DNA of 64,000 bases from Morella rubra. Taxonomy: Eukaryota > Streptophyta > Magnoliopsida > Fagales > Myricaceae. This document shows, in pieces, positions 36,451-48,550 of this stretch. The notes beneath the pieces are model-generated. The model had not been told where the DNA came from. It did no database searches and saw nothing but the letters and a program-made list of their open reading frames with translations. Numbering within the stretch: the first letter of the stretch is position 1; every line of letters begins with the position of its first letter. Location: positions 62,001-126,000 of the forward strand of contig RXIC02000006.1 in the NCBI GenBank assembly GCA_003952965.2, in the 5' to 3' direction. Both the position numbers and the translations under genes were made by a program.

Positions 36451-36915
36451 TCATTTCTTTGGAAGGGTTTTAGCAAACTTCCACTGAAGATGATCCATGT
36501 TTTGTAGGCTTCTACTACCAGCTACCTCCTCAATGAGTACAGCACCATAAATTTCTTCTAGGTTTTCTTCTGTAAGCTTCACCTGAAAAGAGCCGATCAT
36601 GTTGTCATCCAGGTTATTGATCTTAGTTGTCCCTTAAAAAAATTTCAAGGCAAAGTAAATGTGAGAAAATGGAGGTGAAAGTCTCAACTTGCTTCTTCTT
36701 CCGTTCTTTTCTTTTGAAGATATGAATGAGCACGCATTAGTATCAGAATTCCTGGAGAAAAGAGTTCTGGATTATAGATTAAATTCATGGGATATGCAGA
36801 GATTTGGCAAAATTGGGATAATGTGTCTTGCAAAATAGTTCCAGAGGGATCTGAGCACCTGCATGTACTAAAGGAATATAACAGAAATTTTGGAAACTAG
36901 TCTACTGACTTGCCT

Positions 36916-37129
36916 GACAAAGAGAGTGGAAGCGTATTGTTTGAACTCAGAAGTTAAAAAAAAAGTAAAAAAAACGAAATTAAATTTCTGCTACCCTCAT
37001 TATTGACATAAATGAATGGGACAAAGAGAGTGGAAACGTATTGTTTGAACTCAGAAGTTAAAAAAAAAAAAAAAGTAAACAAAACGAAATTAAATTTTTG
37101 CTACCCTCATTGTTGACATAAATGAATGG
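36916..37129. repeat. tandem duplication of ~104 bp
   Basis: GACAAAGAGAGTGGAA.CGTA starts at 36916 and again at 37020. Both copies run through an A tract to GACATAAATGAATGG. They differ by a few bases and A-tract length. Lies in the remnant AKR intron region. Confidence 0.85.
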
Positions 37130-37202
37130 ACCCGGCATTCTCCTTCCTAAACAATAGATTTGACTCTGCTTCGTGATATTCAGTCTTGCAAATTTTTTTA
37201 GG

Positions 37203-37420
37203 GATAAATGAAAAATCAGATCATATATATAAAAATCGAATTAGTCCTCGTGATAATAAAAGAATAAAATTAGTTTATTTGTCCCACTTTTATTTATTAT
37301 TGGTTCCTCCACTAAAGACTGATTTTATGCTTTTGTGATATCAATAGATTAATTTTATACTTTTATTATCACGATAACTAATTTAATTTTCATGTATATT
37401 ATTGGAACGGATTTTGAACT
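37203..37420. mobile_element. fold-back MITE
   Basis: GTGATAATAAAAGAATAAAATTA at about 37252-37274 is mirrored by TAATTTTATACTTTTATTATCAC at about 37351-37373, inside longer inverted arms ending GGGATAAATGAAAAATCAG and its counterpart. Related GGATAAATGAAAAATTAG or ...TTTATATTTATCCCTT ends occur at about 47589, 50470 and 51160. Confidence 0.6.
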
Positions 37421-38104
37421 TATCTTTTTTTTTTTTTTTTAAAACACTTTCGGGAGATTGAATCAAAACCCATTAGGATTTGTAGAACAACGCAACTCAA
37501 TTATACTCACCTTAGCCACTTGATAGATTGATACATACTGTGATCACAAATTCCAACAGATAATAAAATCCTATTTAGCTATGTCCACACCCAACACTTA
37601 TTTTGAGAGTGTTAGGCCCCGAAGGGTAGGGAACCCAACCCCCACAATCTTCAAGCACCACACTTTGCTGCGATTAGCAATTAAAACAGAGAAGGATACG
37701 CAATTACGCACAGGTTGATAGCGGTTTCCAACTGCTATACCATTCTTGTCGCCTTAGCTTTGCAGTTACTTGATTTGACAGTCATCTATTTTGGCGTCCG
37801 TATTAATTAGTGTTTGCAAACTAAAACGGTAAAACCTTTCTATTCTTATCAAGAATGCATCGCATAATTGATTTGGCAGTAATTATTCTTATCACTTGTC
37901 CAGAAAATTGTCTCCTTTGAACTTAGGATATTGCTTGGCCTTCTAAAGAAAAGAGCTGGATTCAGTTAAGCATTCCTTATATTTTCATGTTAGTATCGTT
38001 GGTATTGACAATACTGTTTTGCAGAAAGGTAACTGAATATATATTATAATTTTTTTTCCCTAATCAATTATGAAGAGTAAGGCCTTGCTGAAAAATATTA
38101 TATC
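37421..38104. other. intergenic sequence around the AKR exon 6 remnant
   Basis: Apart from the exon 6 remnant at 37890-37945 nothing coding is seen. T tract at about 37424-37440. Confidence 0.35.
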
Positions 38105-39831
38105 TGTTGGATAGTGTGGCTCTTATATATTAATTGTGATCTAATTATAGGTTGTAGGGATGGAAGGAGCAAATTGGCCTTTTTTTCATATATAGAATTT
38201 TATATAAATAATTTATGATGTAACCCAATTTCAAAAAAGTGAAATACAACTGCAGCTCTTTTGTGGACGTAGGCATATTGTTGAATCACGTTAAATATTA
38301 TTGTTGATCTATTTTTCTCTTTTCTTTAATCTTCTCTTAATTTAGTATTGTGTTTGATACAAATCATAACAATCGGTATAGACTCAAGCCTTTATGGTGA
38401 CTTTAAGGAGTATATTTTCATGTAGTAACTAGAGGGCCGAGGTTCGTAGAACCAAGAATAGATGAGATCTTGTTTGTAGGCTGAGAAAGTCATTATATGG
38501 ACTCAAGAGTCTCCTCGACAATGGTACAAGAAGTTTCTATAGTTTGACTCTATACAATTAAGATAGGAAACAATAGTGATTGCTGTGTTTATTATAGAGT
38601 TCTTGGAGATGGTTCTCATATTTTATTGATGTTGTATGTTGATTATATGTTAATTGCTGCGAAGTGCAAAGATGAGGTAGACATGTTGAAGTCTTTGTTG
38701 AGTAATAAGTTTGACATGAAAAAAATTAAGAGTTGCCAAGAAGATTCTGGGTATGGAGATGAGGAGAGATAGATCTTGCAGAAAACTGTGACTATCTCAA
38801 AAAACTTATGTCACTAAGGTGTTAGAGAAGTTGGGCATATAATCATTCTAGATTGTTTATAAATTAGTACCCGAAGAATGAAGATGAGATTACATATATG
38901 TCAAAGGTTTCCTATGTAAGCACAATAGGATGTTTGATGCATACGATGATTTGTACCATATTTAGCACCTGTAGTCATGATGAGCAAATACATGTCAAAT
39001 CCTAAAGGGGAGCATTGGAAGCGATAACTTAGATGACGGATATGTGGATGCAGACTATGCATATGACTTAGATGATAAAAAGGTCTAATATTAGTTATGT
39101 TTTCACACTCACAAGCAAACCTATCAGTTGGAGATCCATGGTCTACTCACTTATGGCATTATCTACAATTATCTACAATGGAAGCAGAGTACATGTCAGT
39201 CATAGAGGCAACCAAGGAAGCATTGTAATTAAAAGGGCTTGTCACGGGATCAAGAAAGGTGGTATGAAGCGAAGCTGCATTGAGATAATCAAAGTGCAAT
39301 TTATTTGGCTAAGAATTAGGTATATCATATATCGATATAAAGTTTCACAAGATACAAGAGTTGGTTACTTCATGAGAATTATTACTAAAAAAGGTTCACA
39401 CTTCTCAGAATGCAGTCAACAGTTTAAAAAGTTGTTTACCGCATACAATGCAATTTCTTTAACTTGATAAATGTCTCCAGGTGCTCTCCCTAACCTATTA
39501 ATTCCAGGTGGACCAAATACTTGGGGGTTATCTCTTATGGGGTGAATACTCGCCAAGGTAGAGATTGTTGGATAATATAGCTCTTATTAATTAGGTTCTT
39601 ATAGGTTGTAGGGATGGACGGGGCAAATTGGCCTTTTGCCTGACTCCAGGGTTTCATATAAATATTTTATAATGCAACACTATTTCAAAAAGTGAAATAC
39701 AAAGGCTGCTCTGTCGTGGCCATAAGCATATTGTCGCACTACTTAAATCCTCACGTTGATCTCTCTTTCTCTTTTTTTTTTTTTTTAAATATTCTCTTAA
39801 TTCACTATTGCGTGCGATACGAATTGTAACA
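38105..39831 (+). mobile_element. Ty1/copia element, both LTRs present, interior mostly deleted
   Basis: 5' LTR 38105-38371 (TGTTGGATAGTGTGGCTC ... CATAACA) and 3' LTR 39566-39831 (TGTTGGATAATATAGCTC ... TGTAACA). The 5-bp duplication ATATC flanks the element (38100-38104 and 39832-39836). The polypurine tract CCAAGGTAGAGATTG precedes the 3' LTR. The 1.2-kb interior keeps broken RT (LLMLYVDYMLIAAK-like near 38625, the active-site region altered) and RNase H pieces (ISYVFTLTSKPISWRS at 39087). Many stops and frameshifts; gag, protease and integrase are gone. A weak primer-binding site follows the 5' LTR. Confidence 0.88.
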
Positions 39832-39939
39832 ATATCACCAACATGAACCACCTGACTAGAGAATCGAGAGCATAATTAAGAAAATTAGGGGCGATGACAA
39901 TGACTGGCACATGATCTTATCATTCCTTTATCTAGAAAT

Positions 39940-40470
39940 ACTGCGTCTTTGTTAAACTAGGGTGGTTAATCCAAAACTCCCATGATACTCTTTGGGTTCA
40001 GCTGATTAAAGCCAAATATCTGAAATCCCATTTCATATGAGATAATAAAGCAAAACATAGAGATTCTTGGTTCTTGTCAAGATGGTTCCTGCTTTTATAT
40101 TGGTCATGGGGAAAATATTAGCATTTGGTTGGACCCTTGATTCCTCCAAATCGGCATCTTTCTAGACCCCGAAATGAAAATACTCTGTTAGACGATAGTA
40201 CCACTGTGGCTGATGTCATATTGCCTTTCTACTGGTGCTAGAATGAAGGAATGATCCATAATCTATTTTTCGATAAAGATGCCAATAATATTCTTAATAT
40301 TCTCAATTTTTCATCAGCCATTTCTGAAGACAAGCTGCTATCCATGCTCTGGATAGCGGGAAAGTTCTCCATTAAATCAGTATATCCCCTCTTGAACATC
40401 CTTTCTCCTGTAGACGTGAGTCCTCTTTCTCCTGAGGATTGGAAAAAGCTTTGGCGACTCCTTCTCTAGG
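39940..40470 (+). mobile_element. LINE retrotransposon fragment (RT C-terminal region)
   Basis: Reads as the connection between reverse transcriptase and zf-RVT of L1-type elements: SHDTLWVQLIKAKYL, IWLDPWIPP, then LFFDKDANNILNI and GKFSIKSVYPLL, ending WKKLWRLLL. Several frameshifts and stops. Different from the LINE at the left edge. Confidence 0.7.
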
Positions 40471-40479
40471 ACTGTTCGA

Positions 40480-41060
40480 AAGTCCTTGTAGGGAACATTG
40501 CTTGGGGCGCTCTTGAAAGGATCCCAAGTGAAGACCATGGCCTACACGGCCACGACGAGGAGGATAAGTTGCGAGACGCGGCCCCAGTGACACCCATGGG
40601 GGCTCCTGACATGCCCACAGCGCGCGCGACCGAAGCACATGACACGCCCATAGCGCGCGCGGCCGAAGCACCACAGCCATGCCATGGCATCAGCGCGCGC
40701 GCAAGCGAGGAGCACCAGCATCCTTGACAAACCATGACAGCCCAGCAATGCCCATGCTTGGCAGACCGGCCAGCCAGCTGCAGACATGCCATGGCAAGCC
40801 CATGGCCAGCACCAAGACTTGCCTTGACATAGTGCCACAGCAAGACTTTGGCCACCAGCCAAACCAACCAGTAGAAGATGATCAAGAGTGGCTACCCACA
40901 GCAGCCACCTCCGGCGGCGGAGCACCACCACTCTTAGCGGTGACCGAGCGGGATGTAACGAGCATGGCCGGGGGAGTCGAAGGAGCATCACCACCTATGG
41001 AGGAGTATGGCGGCGGCGCCACCGTGTAGGGCGGCGGACGGCGGCGAGATCAAGTGCATT
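40480..41060 (+). mobile_element. GC-rich internal region of an LTR element
   Basis: Markedly GC-rich for the window, with GCGCGCGC tracts at about 40620-40705 and CCATGGCATGGC-type modules like those at 16.3 and 53.4 kb. Open frames on both strands are low-complexity and overlap one another, so none is called as a gene. It leads into the LTR at 41061-41671, so it is probably the internal 3' part of a related non-autonomous element. Confidence 0.5.
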
Positions 41061-41671
41061 ATGGAGATATCTTCAGAGATTGATTTCCTTGTGGTGAGTG
41101 ATTGAATAAATCATATCTTCTAGATTTAAGAGATTTCTCCTAAACTCTAGAAGATTAGTTTCCTTTTCAGTTAAGTTGTTTTAGGCATGTATCGTCAAAT
41201 CTCCTTGATTCTAGGAATTGTTTCCTTAGAATCTTGAAGATTTGATTTAGATTTGATTTGATTGGGTTGGTAGGATTTTGTAAGCTCCTGAGGATGCCTA
41301 TATAAGCAACCCTCAGGAGCATTAGTATCATCCATTCAGAGAGTTGAGTTGTAAGCTTAGAGAGCTTGAGAGTGTTGGCCAGGCATAGGCACGTTTATGC
41401 CAATAGACTTGGGGGCTAATAACCTCTTAAGTTGGGCGTGCTTGGGCTAATAACCCTAGTACGAGTGTTCTTGTGGTTCGAAGGACTAATAATCCTGAGA
41501 CCACGTTCTTCGTAATAACAGTGAGGAATTATCCATTTCTTGTGTGTTAGATCCTATTTACCACGCTCGTGTGTTACTGGAAACGGTTCGGGAGGATCGA
41601 TTGTGGTGTTGGAGCGGATCGCGCGGAGGAGTTGGTGATTATTTTGGAGTCCTTGACCGGGGACCCTAACA
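41061..41671 (+). mobile_element. LTR of a gypsy-type element
   Basis: Contains a TATATAAG box at about 41300 followed by repeated GGGCTAATAACC and GGACTAATAATCC motifs. It ends TCCTTGACCGGGGACCCTAACA, the same ending style as the LTRs at 22488, 31713 and 55000. The left boundary is approximate. Confidence 0.55.
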
Positions 41672-41839
41672 GCTCTGCCCTGTTAGTTGGTAACTGCCCA
41701 TGCCATTTAGATGTCCCATAATGAGCGTTTATGCTCCTTATGCACGAGGAATCGCTGATACATTTATTTTTCTTCACAGATTGTTTTTTTTTTTTTTTTT
41801 TTTGAGTAAAGGTTTCTGCTCAGATTTCATGGAAAGAAT

Positions 41840-42070
41840 CCCTTGAGCACTAAAATGTTCATGACCTCGAAAACCGCAGTATTGTTGAATGGATCCACAT
41901 CGTTCTCAACCCGCACTCCTCGTCATCAATTTACTCTTAATGCTAATTTGCTTATATATTGTATTTGGCATACTCCATCGAAACCAGTATTGCTGAATGA
42001 ATCCACACCATTCTCAACCCGCACTTATTAAATTTCCTGGTTGCCTTCCAGCATGAATTTACTTTTTATG
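41840..42070. repeat. diverged direct repeat of ~130 bp
   Basis: TATTGTTGAATGGATCCACA..GTTCTCAACCCGCACT ... ATGCTAATTTGCTTATA at 41880 recurs as TATTGCTGAATGAATCCACACCATTCTCAACCCGCACT ... ATGCTAAACTGCTTATGG at 41988. Confidence 0.65.
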
Positions 42071-42079
42071 CTAAACTGC

Positions 42080-43385
42080 TTATGGAAAAATTTTAGAGTA
42101 TTTATGGGAGTCCGTGAAAAATTGAGGGGAAAACCTATTTGATTTAATTTTTATGCTTATTTTAGTGGGGAGAGAGAGGATTTTGAAATTTTTTTATAAT
42201 TTATTTTAAAATTTCAGAAATAAAAAAATTATTGTGGACCATTGATTTAGTGTGAAAATAAAAAAAAAGTTAAAAAAAAATCATAGAAAAGTTTCAATTA
42301 GTTATATTTGGCATGAAACTGGTTTGGATGGTTTGGAAAAAAAAATATTAGAGGTAGTGTAAATTTTATTGGGATTTGTAAAAAATGTATTGAAGTTTGT
42401 AAAATGATATTAGAGTTGAAAAGTATTTGAATTTAAAAAATGTGTTAGAAGTTTAGGAAGAGTTGTTGAAATTTTTTGAGAAAATAGTTTTGAAATGTTG
42501 TTGGTTAATTCTTTTTTGGCCAACTTAAAGGAATAGAATAGATCATTTCTATTGCCAAAAACAGAAAATAAACTAAGATTTCTCTAGTAGACGCTAAGGC
42601 TTATAGTGTCTTAAGTCTGTGGAAGAATATGACTCATAAAGTCTTGTGTAAATTAAGTTCAAAAAAATTTCAACAATTTTTTTTATTGTACAGATTTTAT
42701 TTGAGTTTGTAAAAGATATTGAAGTTTGTGAAAAGTTGTTCCAGTTTGTAAAAAAATGTTAGAAGTTTGTGAAGAGTTGTTGAAATTTGTGAAAAAATAG
42801 TTGTAAAAAAATTTTCCGATTTTTTAATTTTTAATTTTTATTTGGTGTAAACATTTTTTCTTTTTAAAAAATTTTGTTAGAAAGGTCAAATTTTTCACAA
42901 ATGTTGGTAGAAAATCTTTTTGGGGTTAGTGTAAATTTTATTGACTTTTATGAAAAATTGTTCGAAAACTTGAATCATGTTTGATTGAAAATTAATATTT
43001 ATTAAATTTTGTGAAAAAAGTGATAGAGATATTTGATGACTTTTTTTTATGAGAAAGTATTGGAATTTATAAAAATGGTGAAGAGAGATGATTTAATGAA
43101 TTTTTATTATAAAAAAAATGTCGGAGTTTGTAAAAAGCTGTGACATAGATGATTTGATTTGAGAATACAAATTTTGTTGACCAAAATTTTGATATTTTGT
43201 CTTTGCAAACCAAAACAAATAAAATCTTAGAACTTTTTTGTGTTGCCTCAATCTATATAATAAAAAATAAAGTGAAAATGAAAAATTATTAATAGTTGGA
43301 AACTAAGTCCATGGCATATAGATGACAAAGTAATACTTCAGAATTTTGAAAACTAAAAGTCCATGACCCAAAAAATGCACCGAAA
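42080..43385. repeat. AT-rich region of degenerate GAAGTTTGTAAAAAATGTT modules
   Basis: No gene. Variants of (G/T)AGTTTGTAAAAAA(T)GTT(G/A)GAAGTTTGTGAAGAGTTGTTGAAATTTGTG recur at about 42390-42500, 42710-42800 and 43060-43140. They look like decayed tandem modules. Confidence 0.45.
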
Positions 43386-43885
43386 TTGGGTTCAGAGTGC
43401 ATCAAAAAATTTGGCCCGACTGTCAGAAGCGAATTTCGCTTCCTGGTTACTGCTTATTCCACTAATATGCAGATGCAGAACCGGAATCCTCCATTCCGTT
43501 TCCGAAAGTTAAGTTATCCGTCTTGGACTCACTGGATGATAATGGTAACAATTGCCCAAGCACTAATTGGTTGAGCTATGAGAAGAGTCGAGGACCAAGC
43601 TATTAAGTGAGAAAATGTAGCCACTTTTCTTTTTGTGCACCTCACCATATGAACTTGACTTATTGTTGACCCCCAGACAAAAAAAAAAAAAAAAGAATCT
43701 TATTTCACAATATTAAAGGAAAAAGAGAGGAACATACCACAAAAATCAAATATAGCATGACATTGAGCAACCATATTGTGCAGAGTGAATGATATAGCCA
43801 TTTATTACACTAAATCTGGCGCTTCCAATAACAAAAATATGGCATTATACAGAGTGAACATCCATGAAAGTGTAAGCAGAGACAA

Positions 43886-46800
43886 TCAATTCTTTGGAGG
43901 AGTGTTGGCAAACTTCCATGAAGGTGATCCATATTTTGAAAGCATTCTATCACCGCTACCTCTTCAATGGGTACAGCATCAGATATGTCTTTCAAGTCTT
44001 CTTCTGTAAGCTTCACCTTCAAAGAGCCGATATTGTTATCGAGGTTCTTGATCTTAGTCGTCCCTTCAAAAGTTCAAGGCATTGAACAGTGAGAAAAAGG
44101 CAGGCGTCCAGGGGAGAGTCTTAACTTGCTATGAATTTTTTTTTGAAATATAGGCAAACAAGCATATTATTATAAGGATTCCTGGAGAAATTGCATTACC
44201 ATATGAGCTCTGCATTAATCTAGATCTATGTTCTTGTGACCATGAGAGATTGGAAAATGGTTCCAAGGTCATTCTAAATCAAATAAACTTGTTATACAAA
44301 TGAATGGGCCTAGCTTTCCTCTTCCTAATCGAATTCCAAATTTCCTGCCTGCAGAGGCAGCAGTATGTGCTGGACTCTAGACATAAAATTCGACTCTGCT
44401 TCATCATAATCATTCCTTTTTTTTTTTAACACTGCAAAAGTGAAATCAAAGGCCATTAGGTGCTTTCAAACAACTAAACTCATTAAGCCACTGCCATGTC
44501 GCCCATGATGCCCTTTCAGATGCTAGTTCCAAGTTCCAACACGCACTGGGTTCTATTGAGGTTTATCCAACGAGGCCTTAGCCACATTGAATTTCCGAGC
44601 CAAGCAATCAGTTCTTGTCCATTCTAGCTAGACTGAACTTTTGAGTTTTCAGCAGGAAATTACAATTCTCTCAGGATTTTTCTATTTGTTGACCCCACTC
44701 ATACCAAAATTGTATGCCAGAGAAAATACCCACTGCATAAAATTAGTAAGGCTAAACAAGTGAAAACCATTTACCAGGAATAGGCACAACATCATCCCCT
44801 TGCTTAAGAACCCATGCTAGCGCTAGCTGGGCAGGGCTGCATTGGTGCTTTGTAGCAAGGCTTTCTATTCGACTGTAAATTGTCTTGTTCCTATCCAAGT
44901 TGTCTCCTTGGAACCGAGGATGCATGGCCTAATAGAAAAAAGCGTTGGATTCGGTTAAGCATTTTTCTCATTGTAAATATCAATACTATAGAATTACATT
45001 TAGCAGAAGGGGAAACGTCTTGAAATCCCCTAGTTCTAAATGAGATGATTCTTTAAAAAAAGTAAGCGAAATATTTACCAAGGAACTATTTGCAGACAAG
45101 CTTTCCAAAACTCCTTTGCCAGCGAAAAAACCACGAACCAAGTGGACTGTATGGAACTATTCCAATTCCGAGTTCCCTGCATGCGCGAAAGCATCAAGAG
45201 AGTATCTCATACTTCTGTATAAGTTGAATAAAACATACTTTAATTAATTATCCACTCAATATGGAAACAAACAACTATGCAATCTGTCTTTTCCACCATA
45301 GCGCCTCTTGTTAGAAAGACAATACTATTTGTAACCTAAGAAAATGGAGGAAAACAACTCCAAATACAATCGATCTAAGCTTTTACATGAGGATTTTAAC
45401 CGAAAATAGTAATTGAACAAACCTGCAAAGTGAGAATTATCTCTTCCTCAATATCCCTAGTCCATAGAGACCACTCCATTTGTACAGCAGTGATGGGATG
45501 GATAGCATGTGCCCTCCTTATTGTGCTAGGGCTGGCTTCAGATAGACCAATATATTTGACTTTTCCCTCTTCTACCAGTTTCTTAAGTTCACCAATCTAC
45601 AAAACAGTAAGCTAATCTAGTTCCTTCACCTAGATCCCACCATCACTAGGAAATAATGATTGTCCAAAAAATTTGATCCTTTCAAATTACAAATGTATGT
45701 AAATTAAAGAAACAGTAGAAATTCAGAAGAAACCATCCATTATATTGCAGGCATCTAGCTTGAAGAGAGAGATACTGACAGTTTCTTCTATAGGAATCTT
45801 CGTGTCTATCCGATGCTGATAGTAGAGATCAATGTACTCCACACCAAGACGCTTCAAGCTCGCCTCACAGCACGAGCGGACATATTCAGGGCTACCGTTC
45901 ACTTCCATGTGAGGAAATTGCAGTCTTTGGATGCCAAATTTGGTGGCTATTTGAATTTTTTCTCTTGGCAAGTGCTTCAAGGCCTGAAAGATATTAATCT
46001 CATTCAGTTCATCTCACAAAAGTTTTAATGGGGTCCTCAGTTGTTAATTGGTTTGTTCACACCAGAACATATAAAAAAAATATCATGAAGACATTTCTGC
46101 ATCAGTGGTCATCCTTAAATTTAGTGCTAAAAGGAAATCCAACTTGTTGAGGAAGTAAAAATTAGGAATCTGCACCTTTCCAAGCAGAATTTCATTAGAA
46201 TGGGGCCCATAAACGTCAGCCGTATCAAAGAAGGTGATTCCCTTATTGAAAGCATAGTTTATCACTGAGATTCCATCCTCATCAGAGAGGGGAGAATTGT
46301 AGGCTCCAGTCAGGCCCATGCATCCAAACCCCAACTTTGAGACCTAGCCGGAAATGAACAAAAAGAAAAAAAAAATACAAAGAAATGTATAACTTAACAC
46401 AAATGCATAACGAATTGGAATGAACACAGAGCACCAAACATGTATTTTAATTGAGAAGCACTATTCCTCAGAGTCTTGGCCAACATTTGAAAAGTATTTT
46501 TTCAGGTTATTTATGCAGGTCCAAACTTATATCAAGACTCCTGCTGGAAGAGAGTAACAACTCTACATATTATATTGACAAAAGGACGATGAATGTTTGC
46601 TTAGTCTTAGAAAAGCCTAACTGCGTAGATTAGTGGGGTTGAGATGAAGAAGCCGGCAATAGAAAAAATTCCTAGTCTGTGACTGCAGGCAGCCCAATCG
46701 AACTTGGTCATTGCCATCCTCTCAGCTCAAATTTGGATACTGTAATTTCTTTTGACCTTCTGGAAACAATATTTGTATGCGGCCTAGCTTCTCTTTCATC

Positions 46801-47340
46801 GTTCTCATTATTTGATACCAAGAAATCCTCAAGCCCTGTCACAATGGAGTTATCTAAAATAACAAAAGAAAAACCAAAGCCAAAAGACAAGAAAAACAGG
46901 AACTGGAGAAAAAAAAAGGATTAAAATGCGTTTCTGACAAATATTGAAACCATTCACGTGTTTGTTGCATGCATATAGACGTTTCTCTTCCTTAAAATCG
47001 AAACTAAGAGGGAATTCAAGAAAGCTAATTGGGAATTTTGTCAACCACAGACCATCAACCGAATGAAGACTAACTGGAAATGATGCAACACTTATAAATG
47101 CACCCAAATAGGGAAGCCAAGAAGCTAACCACGCTCTGTATAACAGAATGGTCATTTATCGACATAATTTTTCAGAGCATTATGCATATTGGCTTTCAGA
47201 GAAATGCGACTTGAACCCCTACAATTTGAAGTTTCTCGAAAAAGTGGAATCGGTACCCACGACATGAAATTGGGATTTACCTCAAGGCCTTGATTACCAA
47301 GTTTCGTCATTGGAATCTGGACTTTGTCTCCTTCTGCCAT
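43886..47340 (-). pseudogene. aldo-keto reductase copy 1 with frameshifts
   Basis: Exons (minus): 47340-47281, 46343-46176, 45983-45780, 45596-45423, 45176-45079, 44928-44775, 44063-43886. All splice sites match the intact copy at 59991-63518. Exons 1-3 and 6 are open and keep the catalytic Asp, Tyr, Lys and His. Exon 4 has one extra base near its end (174 nt instead of 173), exon 5 one extra base in the PLGRG codons (98 instead of 97), and exon 7 three one-base indels between the IEEVA and NMDHL codons and after it. The predicted protein ends soon after exon 4. Either a recent pseudogene or a copy carrying sequencing indels; the two cannot be told apart here. Confidence 0.8.
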
Positions 47341-47419
47341 CCTTTTTATTAATCTCACCACCCTTAGGACTTCCAACGATGTCTGAGTCTCTAGTTGGGA
47401 TGTCTCTTTTCAGTTCTCG

Positions 47420-47433
47420 TATATATATATATA
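47420..47433 (-). promoter_or_regulatory. TATA-rich promoter element of AKR copy 1
   Basis: (AT)n run about 80-95 bp upstream of the ATG at 47340, in the same relative place as TATATATA in copy 2. Likely TATA box. Confidence 0.5.
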
Positions 47434-47545
47434 AGTGTGAGGGTAGTGACAAGAAATACGGTCCCAGAAAAAAAAAAAAAAAAAAATTCTAAAAGAAAAG
47501 TACTGGCCGCCCAAGTCGTCACTGCATAGCTCATCTCTCGGAACT

Positions 47546-48550
47546 GGTTTGAATACTTTTCATTTGTTTATTTTTTTTTTTATAAAAAGGATAAATGAAA
47601 AATTAGTTCATGTGCTATGTGCTATACGCAAAAATAGATTTAGTGATATTGAAAGCAGAAATTTAGTTCCCATAATTCCCACGTTTGTTTATCGTTAATT
47701 TCTTTTCCCTCATTCCGTTAGTTCATTTGACGGAAGTGACTCCACATCAGCCCTCATTGTCATGTCATTGCTCCACCTCAGCTCAAAACCCATAGCCCCA
47801 CAAGTCTCTCGCTTAGTCGACATTTGCTTTTTCCTCAGATCTAATCTAACTGCTGCAGCCACCTCTCTCTCGTTTTAAACAAAAGAAAACCACGCCTAAA
47901 CCAATTTTGCCCAAATTGTTTCTACCAGCTTCTCTCAGGTGGGTTAAAGTCTCACCTTCGTTGCTGTGTGAGACGCCATTGTTGCAGGTTGTAGGATCTC
48001 ACTATTGTTCTTCACGCAATGCGTCCTTTTACAATCAGAAGCAATCCACAGATCATTCTTCTCCTCATGCTTCTCTGCAAAATTCTCCACCCTATGACCA
48101 ATAATTTGGATCGCATCCAATGAGGAATTAGATGCGTCAGACATAAGTGAAAAGGAAGACCCTGCACTTGCATATTCAGGCAAATCACCTTTCTTCTCTT
48201 TATTCTCACCCATCAAATTCAAATCTTCTTTGGCACCCTCTTCTTCTCAATGGACAGAAAATCAAATTTAGTGCTCAAATCATTGAGGATATCCTTAGCC
48301 GACTTTTCTTTCTCTGGACAAATAAGAAAACACAACTGATTTCGTATATACATTGAGACCTTTGACAATGTAAGATTGTGAGAAAAGAGAAAGAGGGAGT
48401 AATGTGAGGAGAATCAAAATCTGTGATTATTGAGAATTGGGGAATATCATCATGTCTCTGGAATACTCGGTCAAAAATTTCAAAATGAATAACCAAACAT
48501 TCAAAAAAAAAAAAAAAAATACTAAATAAGCTGTACGTAGAGAGGAAAAG
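47546..48550. other. unassigned sequence upstream of AKR copy 1
   Basis: Starts with a GGATAAATGAAAAATTAG MITE-like end near 47589. A 92-aa minus-strand frame at 48222-47944 and overlapping plus-strand frames are not recognised. No promoter or splice support, so no gene is called. Confidence 0.3.

Larger units (their letters stand above)
36451..37945 (-). pseudogene. aldo-keto reductase remnant (exon 7 and part of exon 6)
   Basis: 36632-36451 on the minus strand encodes an intact last exon of the same AKR family as at 60-63.5 kb (TTKINNLDDN, LTEENLEEIYGAVLIEEVAG, QNMDHLQWKFA, stop at 36451-36453) with a good acceptor. Intron sequence to its right still aligns with that of the intact gene. 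At 37945-37890 the start of exon 6 is recognisable (AKQYPKFKGDN) but runs into a stop and breaks off. Exons 1-5 are missing and a copia element follows at 38105. More diverged than the two 43-63 kb copies, so an older duplicate. Confidence 0.75.
43388..47545. repeat. AKR duplication block, copy 1
   Basis: Direct repeat with 59512-63745, from CAGAGTGCATCA.AAAATTTGGCCCGACTG at the 3' side of the gene to CCCAAGTCGTCACT..ATA.CTCATCTCT upstream of it. Introns are highly similar, so the duplication is recent. Copies are ~16.2 kb apart. Confidence 0.9.

Noticed and set aside
40466..40994. Two overlapping Ala/Arg-rich minus-strand frames of 139 and 150 aa
   Set aside because: Arise from GC-rich LTR-element DNA in which all frames are open; no recognisable domain.
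36233..43885. Possible additional full AKR gene between the remnant and copy 1
   Set aside because: Only exon 7 and the start of exon 6 could be found; exons 1-5 are absent and a copia element follows.
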